DNA of 64,000 bases from Salticus scenicus (lineage: Eukaryota; Arthropoda; Arachnida; Araneae; Salticidae). This document shows positions 35,462-49,589 of the stretch, piece after piece. Under the pieces are notes generated by a model. It searched no databases. It was not told the DNA's origin and saw only the letters and a list, made by a program, of their open reading frames with translations. The stretch is taken from assembly GCA_963930645.1 (NCBI GenBank), contig OZ005662.1, positions 97,820,436 to 97,884,435 of the forward strand, in the 5' to 3' direction. A program made the position numbers and the translations under genes. The stretch's first letter is position 1. Every line of letters starts with the position of its first letter.

Positions 35462-37302
35462 TTTAAAAAATGTCTTAAAACATAAAAAAAAGTGAATTTT
35501 TTCCAGTCCCTTCAGTTAACACCGCAAGGTTTCCGGGACTGAGAAAGAAAAAAGACTAGTGCAAATATATGTGTAAGATTTTTGGAAAAAACTGAAGTTG
35601 ACAGCACACAAATAATTGCAAACTGTCTGAAATCATAAGAAAAATGATGGATTTTTTCAAGCCCCTTCATTTAAAATCAAATGGATTCAAGAAATAACAA
35701 GAAAATGAGTAGCACAAAAGGAGATGTAACTTTTATGGACAAAATTGAGGTGACCAGTAAGAAAAAAAAAAAAGTTTTAAGTCCTAAAGACAACGGAGGA
35801 GGACTTTTGCAAGCCCCTTCAGTTAACGCCGCAAGGTTTCCGGGACTGACAAAGAAAAAAGTGAGTGCCAATATGCATATAATATTTATTATAAAATTTG
35901 AAGGGAATATAATCGAATGTATTAAAAATGTTTCAAATAATAAAGAAATGTGTACGTATTTATCTGTACCTTCAGTTAACACTGTAAGTCTGAGAAAGCA
36001 AAATGTTAATGCCAAAGAAAATAAAAGATTAAAGGGAAAAAGCTGAAATGCATGAAATCGAAAGTTTTCAAAATATCTCAAAAAGGGAAGTAGGATTTTT
36101 ACCAACGACTATAGTTAAAATTCATGGTTTCCGAAAATAAGAACGAAGTATGTACTGCTAAAAAATATAAGAATGCTTGACAAAATTGAGGTAAATGGTG
36201 ATCGAATGATCTTAAGTCTTACGGTAGACTGTAAGTGTTTTTTGCCAGTCCCTTCAATTAACACCGCAAGGTTTCCGGGACTGACAAAAATGTTACTACC
36301 AAAGTAGATGTGTTATTTCTGGACAAAACTAAAGTGAGAAGCACACAAAAGTTTTCAGATTGTCCGAAATCATAAAAGAAATCGTGGATCTCTGCCAGTC
36401 CCTCCAGTTAACACCGCAAGGTTTCCGGGACTGACAAAGAAAAATGTCAGTGCAAATGTTGATGTAAGATTTCCGGAAAAACTGAAGTGAAGTGAACAGC
36501 ACATAAATTTTGCAAAATGTCTGAAATCATAAAAAACAATAGATGTAATTTTACTACCACCTTCACTTAAATTCGTCTGGATTCTAGAAACAAGAAAGAA
36601 AGTACTGCAAGAGGAAAGCTACATTTCTGGAGAAGATTGACGTGAATGTTAAAAAATGATTTTAAAGAAATTTCAGGTCTTAAATGAAATGGTAGAGAAT
36701 TTTTGCCAGTCCCTTCAGTTAACACCGCAATGTTTCCGGAACCGACAAAAAAAAAAGTTAGTAACAAAGTGCAAATATGATTTCTGGACAAAACTGAAGT
36801 GAACAAAACGTAAATGTTTTCAGATTGTTTGAAATCATAAAAGAAATTGTGGATCTTTGCCATGTCCTCCAGTTAAAACGGAAAGATTTCCGTGTGTGAC
36901 AAAGAAAAGTTAGTACCAAAGTAGATGTATGACTTCTGGAAAAAACTAAAGTGAACAGCACACAAAAGTTTTCAGATTGTCTAAATCAGAAAAGAATTTG
37001 TGGATCTTTGACAGTCCCTGTAGTTAACATCGCAAGGTTTCCGAGAGTGACAAAGAAAAATGGCAGTGCAAATGTATATGTAAGGATTCGAGAAAAAACA
37101 GAAGTGAACAAGCACATAAATTTTCAAAATGTCTAAAACCATAAAAAAAAATTTTAAAAGTTTTAGGTCTTAAAGAAAATAGTGGAGAAATTTGCCAGTC
37201 CCTTCAGTTAACACCGCAAGGTTTCCGGGAAAGACAAAGGAAAAAGGTGGTGTTAAAGTAGATATAAGATTTATGATAAAATATAAAGAGGTAATAGAAT
37301 TT
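35462..37302 (+). repeat. HOR unit 20: 12-mer (1841 bp)
   Basis: First-class left half with the long A run (as in unit 13), and right half with CAATGTTT in m9 and TATATGTAAGG in m11 (as in unit 15). It looks like a recombinant of those two types. Confidence 0.95.
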
Positions 37303-38989
37303 TTTAAAAAATGTCTTAAAACATAAAAAAAAGTGAATATTTTCCAGTCCCTTCAGTTAACACCGCAAGGTTTCCGGGACTGGGAAAGAAAAAAGACTAG
37401 TGCAAATATATGTATAAGATTTTTGGAAAAAACTGAAGTTGACAGCACACAAATAATTGCAAACTGTCTGAAATCATAAGAAAAATGATGGATTTTTTCA
37501 AGCCCCTTCATTTAAAATCAAATGGATTCAAGAAATAACAAGAAAATGAGTAGCACAAAAGGAGATGTAACTTTTATGGACAAAATTGAGGTGACCAGTA
37601 AGAAAAAAAAAAAGTTTTAAGTCCTAAAGACAACGGAGGAGGACTTTTGCAAGCCCCTTCAGTTAACGCCGCAAGGTTTCCGGGACTGACAAAGAAAAAA
37701 GTGAGTGCCAATATGCATATAATATTTATGATAAAATTTGAAGGGAATATAATCGAATGTATTAAAAATGTTTCAAATAATAAAGAAATGTGTACGTATT
37801 TATCTGTACCTTCAGTTAACACTGTAAGTCTGAGAAAGCAAAATGTTAATGCCAAAGAAAATAAAAGATTAAAGGGAAAAAGCTGAAATGCATGAAATCG
37901 AAAGTTTTCAAAATATCTCAAAAAGGGAAGTAGGATTTTTACCAACGACTATAGTTAAAATTCATGGTTTCCGAAAATAAGAACGAAGTATGTACTGCTA
38001 AAAAATATAAGAATGCTTGACAAAATTGAGGTAAATGGTGATCGAATGATCTTAAGTCTTACGGTAGACTGTAAGTGTTTTTTGCCAGTCCCTTCAATTA
38101 ACACCGCAAGGTTTCCGGGACTGACAAAAATGTTACTACCAAAGTAGATGTGTTATTTCTGGACAAAACTAAAGTGAGAAGCACACAAAAGTTTTCAGAT
38201 TGTCCGAAATCATAAAAGAAATCGTGGATCTCTGCCAGTCCCTCCAGTTAACACCGCAAGGTTTCCGGGACTGACAAAGAAAAATGTCAGTGCAAATGTT
38301 GATGTAAGATTTCCGGAAAAACTGAAGTGAAGTGAACAGCACATAAATTTTGCAAAATGTCTGAAATTATAAAAAACAATAGATGTAATTTTACTACCAC
38401 CTTCACTTAAATTCGTCTGGATTCTAGAAACAAGAAAGAAAGTACTGCAAGAGGAAAGCTACATTTCTGGAGAAGATTGACGTGAATGTTAAAAAATGAT
38501 TTTAAAGAAATTTCAGGTCTTAAATGAAATGGTAGAGAATTTTTGCCAGTCCCTTCAGTTAACACCGCAATATTTCCGGAACCGACAAAAAAAAGTTAGT
38601 AACAAAGTGCAAATATGATTTCTGGAGAAAACTGAAGTGAACAAAACGTAAATGTTTTCAGATTGTTTGAAATCATAAAAGAAATTGTGGATCTTTGACA
38701 GTCCCTGTAGTTAACATCGCAAGGTTTCCGAGAGTGACAAAGAAAAATGGCAGTGCAAATGTAGATGTAAGGATTCGAGAAAAAACAGAAGTGAACAAGC
38801 ACATAAATTTTCAAAATGTCTAAAACCATAAAAAAAATTTAAAAAGTTTTAGGTCTTAAAGAAAATAGTGGAGAAATTTGCCAGTCCCTTCAGTTAACAC
38901 CGCAAGGTTTCCGGGAAAGACAAAGGAAAAAATGTTGTGTTAAAGTAGATATAAGATTTATGATAAAATATAAAGAGGTAATAGAATTT
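37303..38989 (+). repeat. HOR unit 21: 11-mer lacking m10 (1687 bp)
   Basis: Third copy of the m10-less type, with its junction near 38698. The A run after the m9 head is one base shorter than in unit 12, and the m12 tail has AAAAAATGTTGTG, one base longer, so the total length is unchanged. Confidence 0.95.
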
Positions 38990-40828
38990 TTTAAAAAATG
39001 TCTTAAAACATAAAAAAAAGTGAATTTTTTCCAGTCCCTTCAGTTAACACCGCAAGGTTTCCGGGACTGAGAAAGAAAAAAGACTAGTGCAAATATATGT
39101 GTAAGATTTTTGGAAAAAACTGAAGTTGACAGCACACAAATAATTGCAAACTGTCTGAAATCATAAGAAAAATGATGGATTTTTTCAAGCCCCTTCATTT
39201 AAAATCAAATGGATTCAAGAAATAACAAGAAAATGAGTAGCACAAAAGGAGATGTAACTTTTATGGACAAAATTGAGGTGACCAGTAAGAAAAAAAAAAA
39301 AGTTTTAAGTCCTAAAGACAACGGAGGAGGACTTTTGCAAGCCCCTTCAGTTAACGCCGCAAGGTTTCCGGGACTGACAAAGAAAAAAGTGAGTGCCAAT
39401 ATGCATATAATATTTATTATAAAATTTGAAGGGAATATAATCGAATGTATTAAAAATGTTTCAAATAATAAAGAAATGTGTACGTATTTATCTGTACCTT
39501 CAGTTAACACTGTAAGTCTGAGAAAGCAAAATGTTAATGCCAAAGAAAATAAAAGTATAAAGGGAAAAAGCTGAAATGCATGAAATCGAAAGTTTTCAAA
39601 ATATCTCAAAAAGGGAAGTAGGATTTTTACCAACGACTATAGTTAAAATTCATGGTTTCCGAAAATAAGAACGAAGTATGTACTGCTAAAAAATATAAGA
39701 ATGCTTGACAAAATTGAGGTAAATGGTGATCGAATGATCTTAAGTCTTACGGTAGACTGTAAGTGTTTTTTGCCAGTCCCTTCAATTAACACCGCAAGGT
39801 TTCCGGGACTGACAAAAATGTTACTACCAAAGTAGATGTGTTATTTCTGGACAAAACTAAAGTGAGAAGCACACAAAAGTTTTCAGATTGTCCGAAATCA
39901 TAAAAGAAATCGTGGATCTCTGCCAGTCCCTCCAGTTAACACCGCAAGGTTTCCGGGACTGACAAAGAAAAATGTCAGTGCAAATGTTGATGTAAGATTT
40001 CCGGAAAAACTGAAGTGAAGTGAACAGCACATAAATTTTGCAAAATGTCTGAAATTATAAAAAACAATAGATGTAATTTTACTACCACCTTCACTTAAAT
40101 TCGTCTGGATTCTAGAAACAAGAAAGAAAGTACTGCAAGAGGAAAGCTACATTTCTGGAGAAGATTGACGTGAATGTTAAAAAATGATTTTAAAGAAATT
40201 TCAGGTCTTAAATGAAATGGTAGAGAATTTTTGCCAGTCCCTTCAGTTAACACCGCAATATTTCCGTAACCGACAAAAAAAAAGTTAGTAACAAAGTGCA
40301 AATATGATTTCTGGAGAAAACTGAAGTGAACAAAACGTAAATGTTTTCAGATTGTTTGAAATCATAAAAGAAATTGTGGATCTTTGCCATGTCCTCCAGT
40401 TAAAACGGAAAGATTTCCGTGAGTGACAAAGAAAAGTTAGTACCAAAGTAGATGTATGACTTCTGGAAAAAACTAAAGTGAACAGCACACAAAAGTTTTC
40501 AGATTGTCTAAATCAGAAAAGAATTTGTGGATCTTTGACAGTCCCTGTAGTTAACATCGCAAGGTTTCCGAGAGTGACAAAGAAAAATGGCAGTGCAAAT
40601 GTAGATGTAAGGATTCGAGAAAAAACAGAAGTGAACAAGCACATAAATTTTCAAAATGTCTAAAACCATAAAAAAAATTTAAAAAGTTTTAGGTCTTAAA
40701 GAAAATAGTGGAGAAATTTGCCAGTCCCTTCAGTTAACACCGCAAGGTTTCCGGGAAAGACAAAGGAAAAATGTGGTGTTAAAGTAGATATAAGATTTAT
40801 GATAAAATATAAAGAGGTAATAGAATTT
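38990..40828 (+). repeat. HOR unit 22: 12-mer (1839 bp)
   Basis: Counterpart of unit 13, sharing CCGTGAGTGAC in m10. Private AAAAGTATAAAG near 39551 and CCGTAACCG in the m9 head near 40265. Confidence 0.95.
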
Positions 40829-43136
40829 TTTAAAAAATGTCTTAAAACATAAAAAAAAGTGAATTTTTTCCAGTCCCTTCAGTTAACACCGCAAGGTTTC
40901 CGGGACTGAGAAAGAAAAAAGACTAGTGCAAATATATGTGTAAGATTTTTGGAAAAAACTGAAGTTTACAGCACACAAATAATTGCAAACTGTCTGAAAT
41001 CATAAGAAAAATGATGGATTTTTTCAAGCCCCTTCATTTAAAATCAAATGGATTCAAGAAATAACAAGAAAATGAGTAGCACAAAAGGAGATGTAACTTT
41101 TATGGACAAAATTGAGGTGAACAGTAAGAAAAAAAAAAGTTTTAAGTCCTAAAGACAACGGAGGAGGATTTTTGCAAGCCCCTTCAGTTAACACCGCAAG
41201 GTTTCCGGGACTGACAAAGAAAAAAGTTAGTGCCAAAATGCATATAATATTTATGATAAAATTTGAAGGGAATATAATCGAATGTATTAAAAATGTTTCA
41301 AATAATAAAGAAATGTGTAGGTATTTATCTGTACCTTCAGTTAACACTGTATGTCTGAGAAAGCAAAATGTTAATGCCAAAGAAAATAAAAGAATAAAGG
41401 GAAAAAGCTGAAATGCATGAAATCGAAAGTTTTCAAAATATCTCAAAAAGGGAAGTAGGATTTTTACCAACGACTATAGTTAAAATTCATGGTTTCCGAA
41501 AATAAGAACGAAGTATGTACTGGTAAAAAATATAAGTATGCTTGACAAAATTGAGGTAAATGGTGATCGAATGGTCTTAAGTCTTACGGTAGACTGTAAG
41601 TGCTTTTTGCCAGTCCCTTCAGTTAACACCGCAAGGTTTCCGGGACTCACAAAAATGTTACTACCAAAGTAGATGTTTTATTTCTGGACAAAACTAAAGT
41701 GAGAAGCACACAAAAGTTTTCAGATTGTCCGAAATCATAAAAGAAATCGTGGATCTCTGCCAGTCCCTCCAGTTAACACCGCAAGGTTTCCGGGACTGAC
41801 AAAGAAAAATGTCAGTGCAAATGTTGATGTAAGATTTCCGGAAAAACTGAAGTGAAGTGAACAGCACATAAATTTTGCAAAATGTCTGAAATCATAAAAA
41901 ACAATAGATGTAATTTTACTACCACCTTCACTTAAATTCGTCTGGATTCTAGAAACAAGAAAGAAAGTACTGCAAGAGGAAAGCTACATTTCTGGAGAAG
42001 ATTGACGTGAATGTTAAAAAATGATTTTAAAGAAATTTCAGGTCTTAAATGAAATGGTAGAGAATTTTTGCCAGTCCCTTCAGTTAACACCGCAATATTT
42101 CCGGAACCGACAAAAAAAAAGTTAGTAACAAAGTGCAAATATGATTTCTGGAGAAAACTGAAGTGAACAAAACGTAAATGTTTTCAGATTGTTTGAAATC
42201 ATAAAAGAAATTGTGGATCTTTGCCAGTCCCTTTAGTTAACACCGCAAGGTTTCCGGGACTGACAAAGAAAAATGTCAGTGCAAATGTTGATGTAAGATT
42301 TCCGGAAAAATTGAAGTGAAGTGAACAGCACATAAATTTTGCAAATTGTCCGAAATCATAAAAAACAATAGATGTAATTTTACTAGCACCTTCACTTAAA
42401 TTCGACTGGATTCTAGAAACCAGAAAGAAAGTACTGCAAGAAGACAAGCTACATTTCTGGAGAACACAAACGTGAAGGGTAAAGAAATGGTTTTAAAGAA
42501 GTTTTAGGTCTTACAGGAAATGGTAGAGAGTTTTTGCCAGTCCCTTCAGTTAACACCGCAAGGTTTCCGGGACTGAAAAAAAAAAGTTAATAACGAAGTA
42601 CACATACGATTTCTAATTCTAGAGAAAACTGAAGTGAACAAAACACAAAAGTTTTCATATTGTTTGAAATCATAAAAGAAATTGTGGATCTTTGCCATGT
42701 CCTCCAGTTAACACGAAAAGATTTCCGTGTGAGACAAAGAAAAGTTAGTACCAAAGTAGATGTATGACTTCTGGACAAAACTAAAGTGAACAGCACACAA
42801 AAGTTTTCAGATTGTCTAAATCAGAAAATAATTTGTGGATCTTTGACAGTCCCTGTAGTTAACATCGCAAGGTTTCCAAGAGTGACAAAGAAAAATGGCA
42901 GTGCAAATGTAGATGTAAGGATTCGAGAAAAAACAGAAGTGAACAAGCACATAAATTTTCAAAATGTCTAAAACCATAAAAAAAATTTAAAAAGTTTTAG
43001 GTCTTAAAGAAAATAGTGGAGAAATTTGCCAGTCCCTTCAGTTAACACCGCAAGGTTTCCGGGAAAGACAAAGGAAAAAGGTGGTGTTAAAGTAGATATA
43101 AGATTTATGATAAAATATAAAGAGGTAATAGAATTT
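40829..43136 (+). repeat. HOR unit 23: 15-mer (2308 bp)
   Basis: Counterpart of unit 14, sharing GAAGTTTACAGC and AAAATAATTTGTGG. Trimer insertion at 42225-42695. Private TTTCCAAGAGTG in the m11 head near 42874. Confidence 0.95.
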
Positions 43137-44974
43137 TTTAAAAAATGTCTTAAAACATAAAAAAAAGTGAATTTTTTCCAGTCCCTTCAGTTAACACCGC
43201 AAGGTTTCCGGGACTGAGAAAGAAAAAAGACTAGTGCAAATATATGTGTAAGATTTTTGGAAAAAACTGAAGTTGACAGCACACAAATAATTGCAAACTG
43301 TCTGAAATCATAAGAAAAATGATGGATTTTTTCAAGCCCCTTCATTTAAAATCAAATGGATTCAAGAAATAACAAGAAAATGAGTAGCACAAAAGGAGAT
43401 GTAACTTTTATGGACAAAATTGAGGTGACCAGTAAGAAAAAAAAAAAGTTTTAAGTCCTAAAGACAACGGAGGAGGACTTTTGCAAGCCCCTTCAGTTAA
43501 CGCCGCAAGGTTTCCGGGACTGACAAAGAAAAAAGTGAGTGCCAATATGCATATAATATTTATTATAAAATTTGAAGGGAATATAATCGAATGTATTAAA
43601 AATGTTTCAAATAATAAAGAAATGTGTACGTATTTATCTGTACCTTCAGTTAACACTGTAAGTCTGAGAAAGCAAAATGTTAATGCCAAAGAAAATAAAA
43701 GATTAAAGGGAAAAAGCTGAAATGCATGAAATCGAAAGTTTTCAAAATATCTCAAAAAGGGAAGTAGGATTTTTACCAACGACTATAGTTAAAATTCATG
43801 GTTTCCGAAAATAAGAACGAAGTATGTACTGCTAAAAAATATAAGAATGCTTGACAAAATTGAGGTAAATGGTGATCGAATGATCTTAAGTCTTACGGTA
43901 GACTGTAAGTGTTTTTTGCCAGTCCCTTCAATTAACACCGCAAGGTTTCCGGGACTGACAAAAATGTTACTACCAAAGTAGATGTGTTATTTCTGGACAA
44001 AACTAAAGTGAGAAGCACACAAAAGTTTTCAGATTGTCCGAAATCATAAAAGAAATCGTGGATCTCTGCCAGTCCCTCCAGTTAACACCGCAAGGTTTCC
44101 GGGACTGACAAAGAAAAATGTCAGTGCAAATGTTGATGTAAGATTTCCGGAAAAACTGAAGTGAAGTGAACAGCACATAAATTTTGCAAAATGTCTGAAA
44201 TTATAAAAAACAATAGATGTAATTTTACTACCACCTTCACTTAAATTCGTCTGGATTCTAGAAACAAGAAAGAAAGTACTGCAAGAGGAAAGCTACATTT
44301 CTGGAGAAGATTGACGTGAATGTTAAAAAATGATTTTAAAGAAATTTCAGGTCTTAAATGAAATGGTAGAGAATTTTTGCCAGTCCCTTCAGTTAACACC
44401 GCAATATTTCCGGAACCGACAAAAAAAAAGTTAGTAACAAAGTGCAAATATGATTTCTGGAGAAAACTGAAGTGAACAAAACGTAAATGTTTTCAGATTG
44501 TTTGAAATCATAAAAGAAATTGTGGATCTTTGCCATGTCCTCCAGTTAAAACGGAAAGATTTCCGTGTGTGACAAAGAAAAGTTAGTACCAAAGTAGATG
44601 TATGACTTCTGGAAAAAACTAAAGTGAACAGCACACAAAAGTTTTCAGATTGTCTAAATCAGAAAAGAATTTGTGGATCTTTGACAGTCCCTGTAGTTAA
44701 CATCGCAAGGTTTCCGAGAGTGACAAAGAAAAATGGCAGTGCAAATGTAGATGTAAGGATTCGAGAAAAAACAGAAGTGAACAAGCACATAAATTTTCAA
44801 AATGTCTAAAACCATAAAAAAAATTTAAAAAGTTTTAGGTCTTAAAGAAAATAGTGGAGAAATTTGCCAGTCCCTTCAGTTAACACCGCAAGGTTTCCGG
44901 GAAAGACAAAGGAAAAATGTGGTGTTAAAGTAGATATAAGATTTATGATAAAATATAAAGAGGTAATAGAATTT
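43137..44974 (+). repeat. HOR unit 24: 12-mer (1838 bp), first unit of super-repeat copy A
   Basis: First haplotype class throughout, with the CAATATTT m9 allele. It matches unit 27 at an offset of 6453 bp. Confidence 0.95.
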
Positions 44975-47281
44975 TTTAAAAAATGTCTTAAAACATAAAA
45001 AAAAGTGAATTTTTTCCAGTCCCTTCAGTTAACACCGCAAGGTTTCCGGGACTGAGAAAGAAAAAAGACTAGTGCAAATATATGTATAAGATTTTTGGAA
45101 AAAACTGAAGTTGACAGCACACAAATAATTGCAAACTGTCTGAAATCATAAGAAAAATGATGGATTTTTTCAAGCCCCTTCATTTAAAATCAAATGGATT
45201 CAAGAAATAACAAGAAAATGAGTAGCACAAAAGGAGATGTAACTTTTATGGACAAAATTGAGGTGAACAGTAAGAAAAAAAAAAGTTTTAAGTCCTAAAG
45301 ACAACGGAGGAGGACTTTTGCAAGCCCCTTCAGTTAACGCCGCAAGGTTTCCGGGACTGACAAAGAAAAAAGTGAGTGCCAATATGCATATAATATTTAT
45401 GATAAAATTTGAAGGGAATATAATCGAATGTATTAAAAATGTTTCAAATAATAAAGAAATGTGTACGTATTTATCTGTACCTTCAGTTAACACTGTAAGT
45501 CTGAGAAAGCAAAATGTTAATGCCAAAGAAAATAAAAGATTAAAGGGAAAAAGCTGAAATGCATGAAATCGAAAGTTTTCAAAATATCTCAAAAAGGGAA
45601 GTAGGATTTTTACCAACGACTATAGTTAAAATTCATGGTTTCCGAAAATAAGAACGAAGTATGTACTGCTAAAAAATATAAGAATGCTTGACAAAATTGA
45701 GGTAAATGGTGATCGAATGATCTTAAGTCTTACGGTAGACTGTAAGTGTTTTTTGCCAGTCCCTTCAATTAACACCGCAAGGTTTCCGGGACTGACAAAA
45801 ATGTTACTACCAAAGTAGATGTGTTATTTCTGGACAAAAGTAATGTGAGAAGCACACAAAAGTTTTCAGATTGTCCGAAATCATAAAAGAAATCGTGGAT
45901 CTCTGCCAGTCCCTCCAGTTAACACCGCAAGGTTTCCGGGACTGACAAAGAAAAATGTCAGTGCAAATGTTGATGTAAGATTTCCGGAAAAACTGAAGTG
46001 AAGTGAACAGCACATAAATTTTGCAAAATGTCTGAAATTATAAAAAACAATAGATGTAATTTTACGACCACCTTCACTTAAATTCGTCTGGATTCTAGAA
46101 ACAAGAAAGAAAGTACTGCAAGAGGAAAGCTACATTTCTGGAGAAGATTGACGTGAATGTTAAAAAATGATTTTAAAGAAATTTCAGGTCTTAAATGAAA
46201 TGGTAGAGAATTTTTGCCAGTCCCTTCAGTTAACACCGCAATATTTCCGGAACCGACAAAAAAAAGTTAGTAACAAAGTGCAAATATGATTTCTGGAGAA
46301 AACTGAAGTGAACAAAACGTAAATGTTTTCAGATTGTTTGAAATCATAAAAGAAATTGTGGATCTTTGCCAGTCCCTTTAGTTAACACCGCAAGGTTTCC
46401 GGGACTGACAAAGAAAAATGTCAGTGCAAATGTTGATGTAAGATTTCCGGAAAAATTGAAGTGAAGTGAACAGCACATAAATTTTGCAAATTGTCCGAAA
46501 TCATAAAAAACAATAGATGTAATTTTACTAGCACTTTCACTTAAATTCGACTGGATTCTAGAAACCAGAAAGAAAGTACTGCAAGAAGACAAGCTACATT
46601 TCTGGAGAACACAAACGTGAAGGGTAAAGAAATGGTTTTAAAGAAGTTTTAGGTCTTACAGGAAATGGTAGAGAGTTTTTGCCAGTCCCTTCAGTTAACA
46701 CCGCAAGGTTTCCGGGACTGAAAAAAAAAAGTTAATAACGAAGTACACATACGATTTCTAATTCTAGAGAAAACTGAAGTGAACAAAACACAAAAGTTTT
46801 CATATTGTTTGAAATCATAAAAGAAATTGTGGATCTTTGCCATGTCCTCCAGTTAACACGAAAAGATTTCCGTGTGAGACAAAGAAAAGTTAGTACCAAA
46901 GTAGATGTATGACTTCTGGACAAAACTAAAGTGAACAGCACACAAAAGTTTTCAGATTGTCTAAATCAGAAAAGAATTTGTGGATCTTTGACAGTCCCTG
47001 TAGTTAACATCGCAAGGTTTCCGAGAGTGACAAAGAAAAATGGCAGTGCAAATGTAGATGTAAGGATTCGAGAAAAAACAGAAGTGAACAAGCACATAAA
47101 TTTTCAAAATGTCTAAAACCATAAAAAAAATTTAAAAAGTTTTAGGTCTTAAAGAAAATAGTGGAGAAATTTGCCAGTCCCTTCAGTTAACACCGCAAGG
47201 TTTCCGGGAAAGACAAAGGAAAAAGGTGGTGTTAAAGTAGATATAAGATTTATGATAAAATATAAAGAGGTAATAGAATTT
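44975..47281 (+). repeat. HOR unit 25: 15-mer (2307 bp), second unit of super-repeat copy A
   Basis: Trimer insertion at 46370-46840. Markers shared with unit 28: AAAAGTAATGTGAG in the m6 tail, TTTTACGACC before m8, and AGCACTTTCAC in the extra m8. Confidence 0.95.
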
Positions 47282-49589
47282 TTTAAAAAATGTCTTAAAA
47301 CATAAAAAAAAGTGAATTTTTTCCAGTCCCTTCAGTTAACACCGCAAGGTTTCCGGGACTGAGAAAGAAAAAAGACTAGTGCAAATATATGTGTAAGATT
47401 TTTGGAAAAAACTGAAGTTGACAGCACACAAATAATTGCAAACTGTCTGAAATCATAAGAAAAATGATGGATTTTTTCAAGCCCCTTCATTTAAAATCAA
47501 ATGGATTCAAGAAATAACAAGAAAATGAGTAGAACAAAAGGAGATGTAACTTTTATGGACAAAATTGAGGTGACCAGTAAGAAAAAAAAAAGTTTTAAGT
47601 CCTAAAGACAACGGAGGAGGACTTTTGCAAGCCCCTTCAGTTAACGCCGCAAGGTTTCCGGGACTGACAAAGAAAAAAGTGAGTGCCAATATGCATATAA
47701 TATTTATTATAAAATTTGAAGGGAATATAATCGAATGTATTAAAAATGTTTCAAATAATAAAGAAATGTGTACGTATTTATCTGTACCTTCAGTTAACAC
47801 TGTAAGTCTGAGAAAGCAAAATGTTAATGCCAAAGAAAATAAAAGATTAAAGGGAAAAAGCTGAAATGCATGAAATCGAAAGTTTTCAAAATATCTCAAA
47901 AAGGGAAGTAGGATTTTTACCAACGACTATAGTTAAAATTCATGGTTTCCGAAAATAAGAACGAAGTATGTACTGCTAAAAAATATAAGAATGCTTGACA
48001 AAATTGAGGTAAATGGTGATCGAATGATCTTAAGTCTTACGGTAGACTGTAAGTGTTTTTTGCCAGTCCCTTCAATTAACACCGCAAGGTTTCCGGGACT
48101 GACAAAAATGTTACTACCAAAGTAGATGTGTTATTTCTGGACAAAACTAAAGTGAGAAGCACACAAAAGTTTTCAGATTGTCCGAAATCATAAAAGAAAT
48201 CGTGGATCTCTGCCAGTCCCTCCAGTTAACACCGCAAGGTTTCCGGGACTGACAAAGAAAAATGTCAGTGCAAATGTTGATGTAAGATTTCCGGAAAAAC
48301 TGAAGTGAAGTGAACAGCACATAAATTTTGCAAAATGTCTGAAATTATAAAAAACAATAGATGTAATTTTACTACCACCTTCACTTAAATTCGTCTGGAT
48401 TCTAGAAACAAGAAAGAAAGTACTGCAAGAGGAAAGCTACATTTCTGGAGAAGATTGACGTGAATGTTAAAAAATGATTTTAAAGAAATTTCAGGTCTTA
48501 AATGAAATGGTAGAGAATTTTTGCCAGTCCCTTCAGTTAACACCGCAATATTTCCGGAACCGACAAAAAAAAAGTTAGTAACAAAGTGCAAATATGATTT
48601 CTGGAGAAAACTGAAGTGAACAAAACGTAAATGTTTTCAGATTGTTTGAAATCATAAAAGAAATTGTGGACCTTTGCCAGTCCCTTTAGTTAACACCGCA
48701 AGGTTTCCGGGACTGACAAAGAAAAATGTCAGTGCAAATGTTGATGTAAGATTTCCGGAAAAATTGAAGTGAAGTGAACAGCACATAAATTTTGCAAATT
48801 GTCCGAAATCATAAAAAACAATAGATGTAATTTTACTAGCACCTTCACTTAAATTCGACTGGATTCTAGAAACCAGAAAGAAAGTACTGCAAGAAGACAA
48901 GCTACATTTCTGGAGAACACAAACGTGAAGGGTAAAGAAATGGTTTTAAAGAAGTTTTAGGTCTTACAGGAAATGGTAGAGAGTTTTTGCCAGTCCCTTC
49001 AGTTAACACCGCAAGGTTTCCGGGACTGAAAAAAAAAAGTTAATAACGAAGTACACATATGATTTCTAATTCTGGAGAAAACTGAAGTGAACAAAACACA
49101 AAAGTTTTCATATTGTTTGAAATCATAAAAGAAATTGTGGATCTTTGCCATGTCCTCCAGTTAACACGAAAAGATTTCCGTGTGAGACAAAGAAAAGTTA
49201 GTACCAAAGTAGATGTATGACTTCTGGACAAAACTAAAGTGAACAGCACACAAAAGTTTTTAGATTGTCTAAATCAGAAAAGAATTTGTGGATCTTTGAC
49301 AGTCCCTGTAGTTAACATCGCAAGGTTTCCGAGAGTGACAAAAAAAAATGGCAGTGCAAATGTAGATGTAAGGATTCGAGAAAAAACAGAAGTGAACAAG
49401 CACATAAATTTTCAAAATGTCTAAAACCATAAAAAAAATTTAAAAAGTTTTAGGTCTTAAAGAAAATAGTGGAGAAATTTGACAGTCCCTTCAGTTAACA
49501 CCGCAAGGTTTCCGGGAAAGACAAAGGAAAAAGGTGGTGTTAAAGTAGATATAGGATTTATGATAAAATATAAAGAGGTAATAGAATTT
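47282..49589 (+). repeat. HOR unit 26: 15-mer (2308 bp), third unit of super-repeat copy A
   Basis: Trimer insertion at 48678-49148. Markers shared only with unit 29: AGTAGAACAAAAG (also in unit 29 near 53981), GTGGACCTTTGCC, GTTTTTAGATTG, TTTGACAGTCCCTTC in m12 and GATATAGGATTT. Confidence 0.95.

Larger units (their letters stand above)
37303..43136 (+). repeat. Long-range duplicated block, copy 2 (5834 bp, units 21-23)
   Basis: Counterpart of 20117-25950. It is separated from copy 1 by 11.4 kb of other HOR units, so it is not a simple adjacent duplication in its present state. Confidence 0.85.
43137..49589 (+). repeat. Super-repeat copy A (6453 bp: 12+15+15 monomers)
   Basis: Units 24-26. 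Every unit boundary and every private marker in this block recurs 6453 bp downstream, which makes a third level of repetition above the HOR. Confidence 0.93.
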
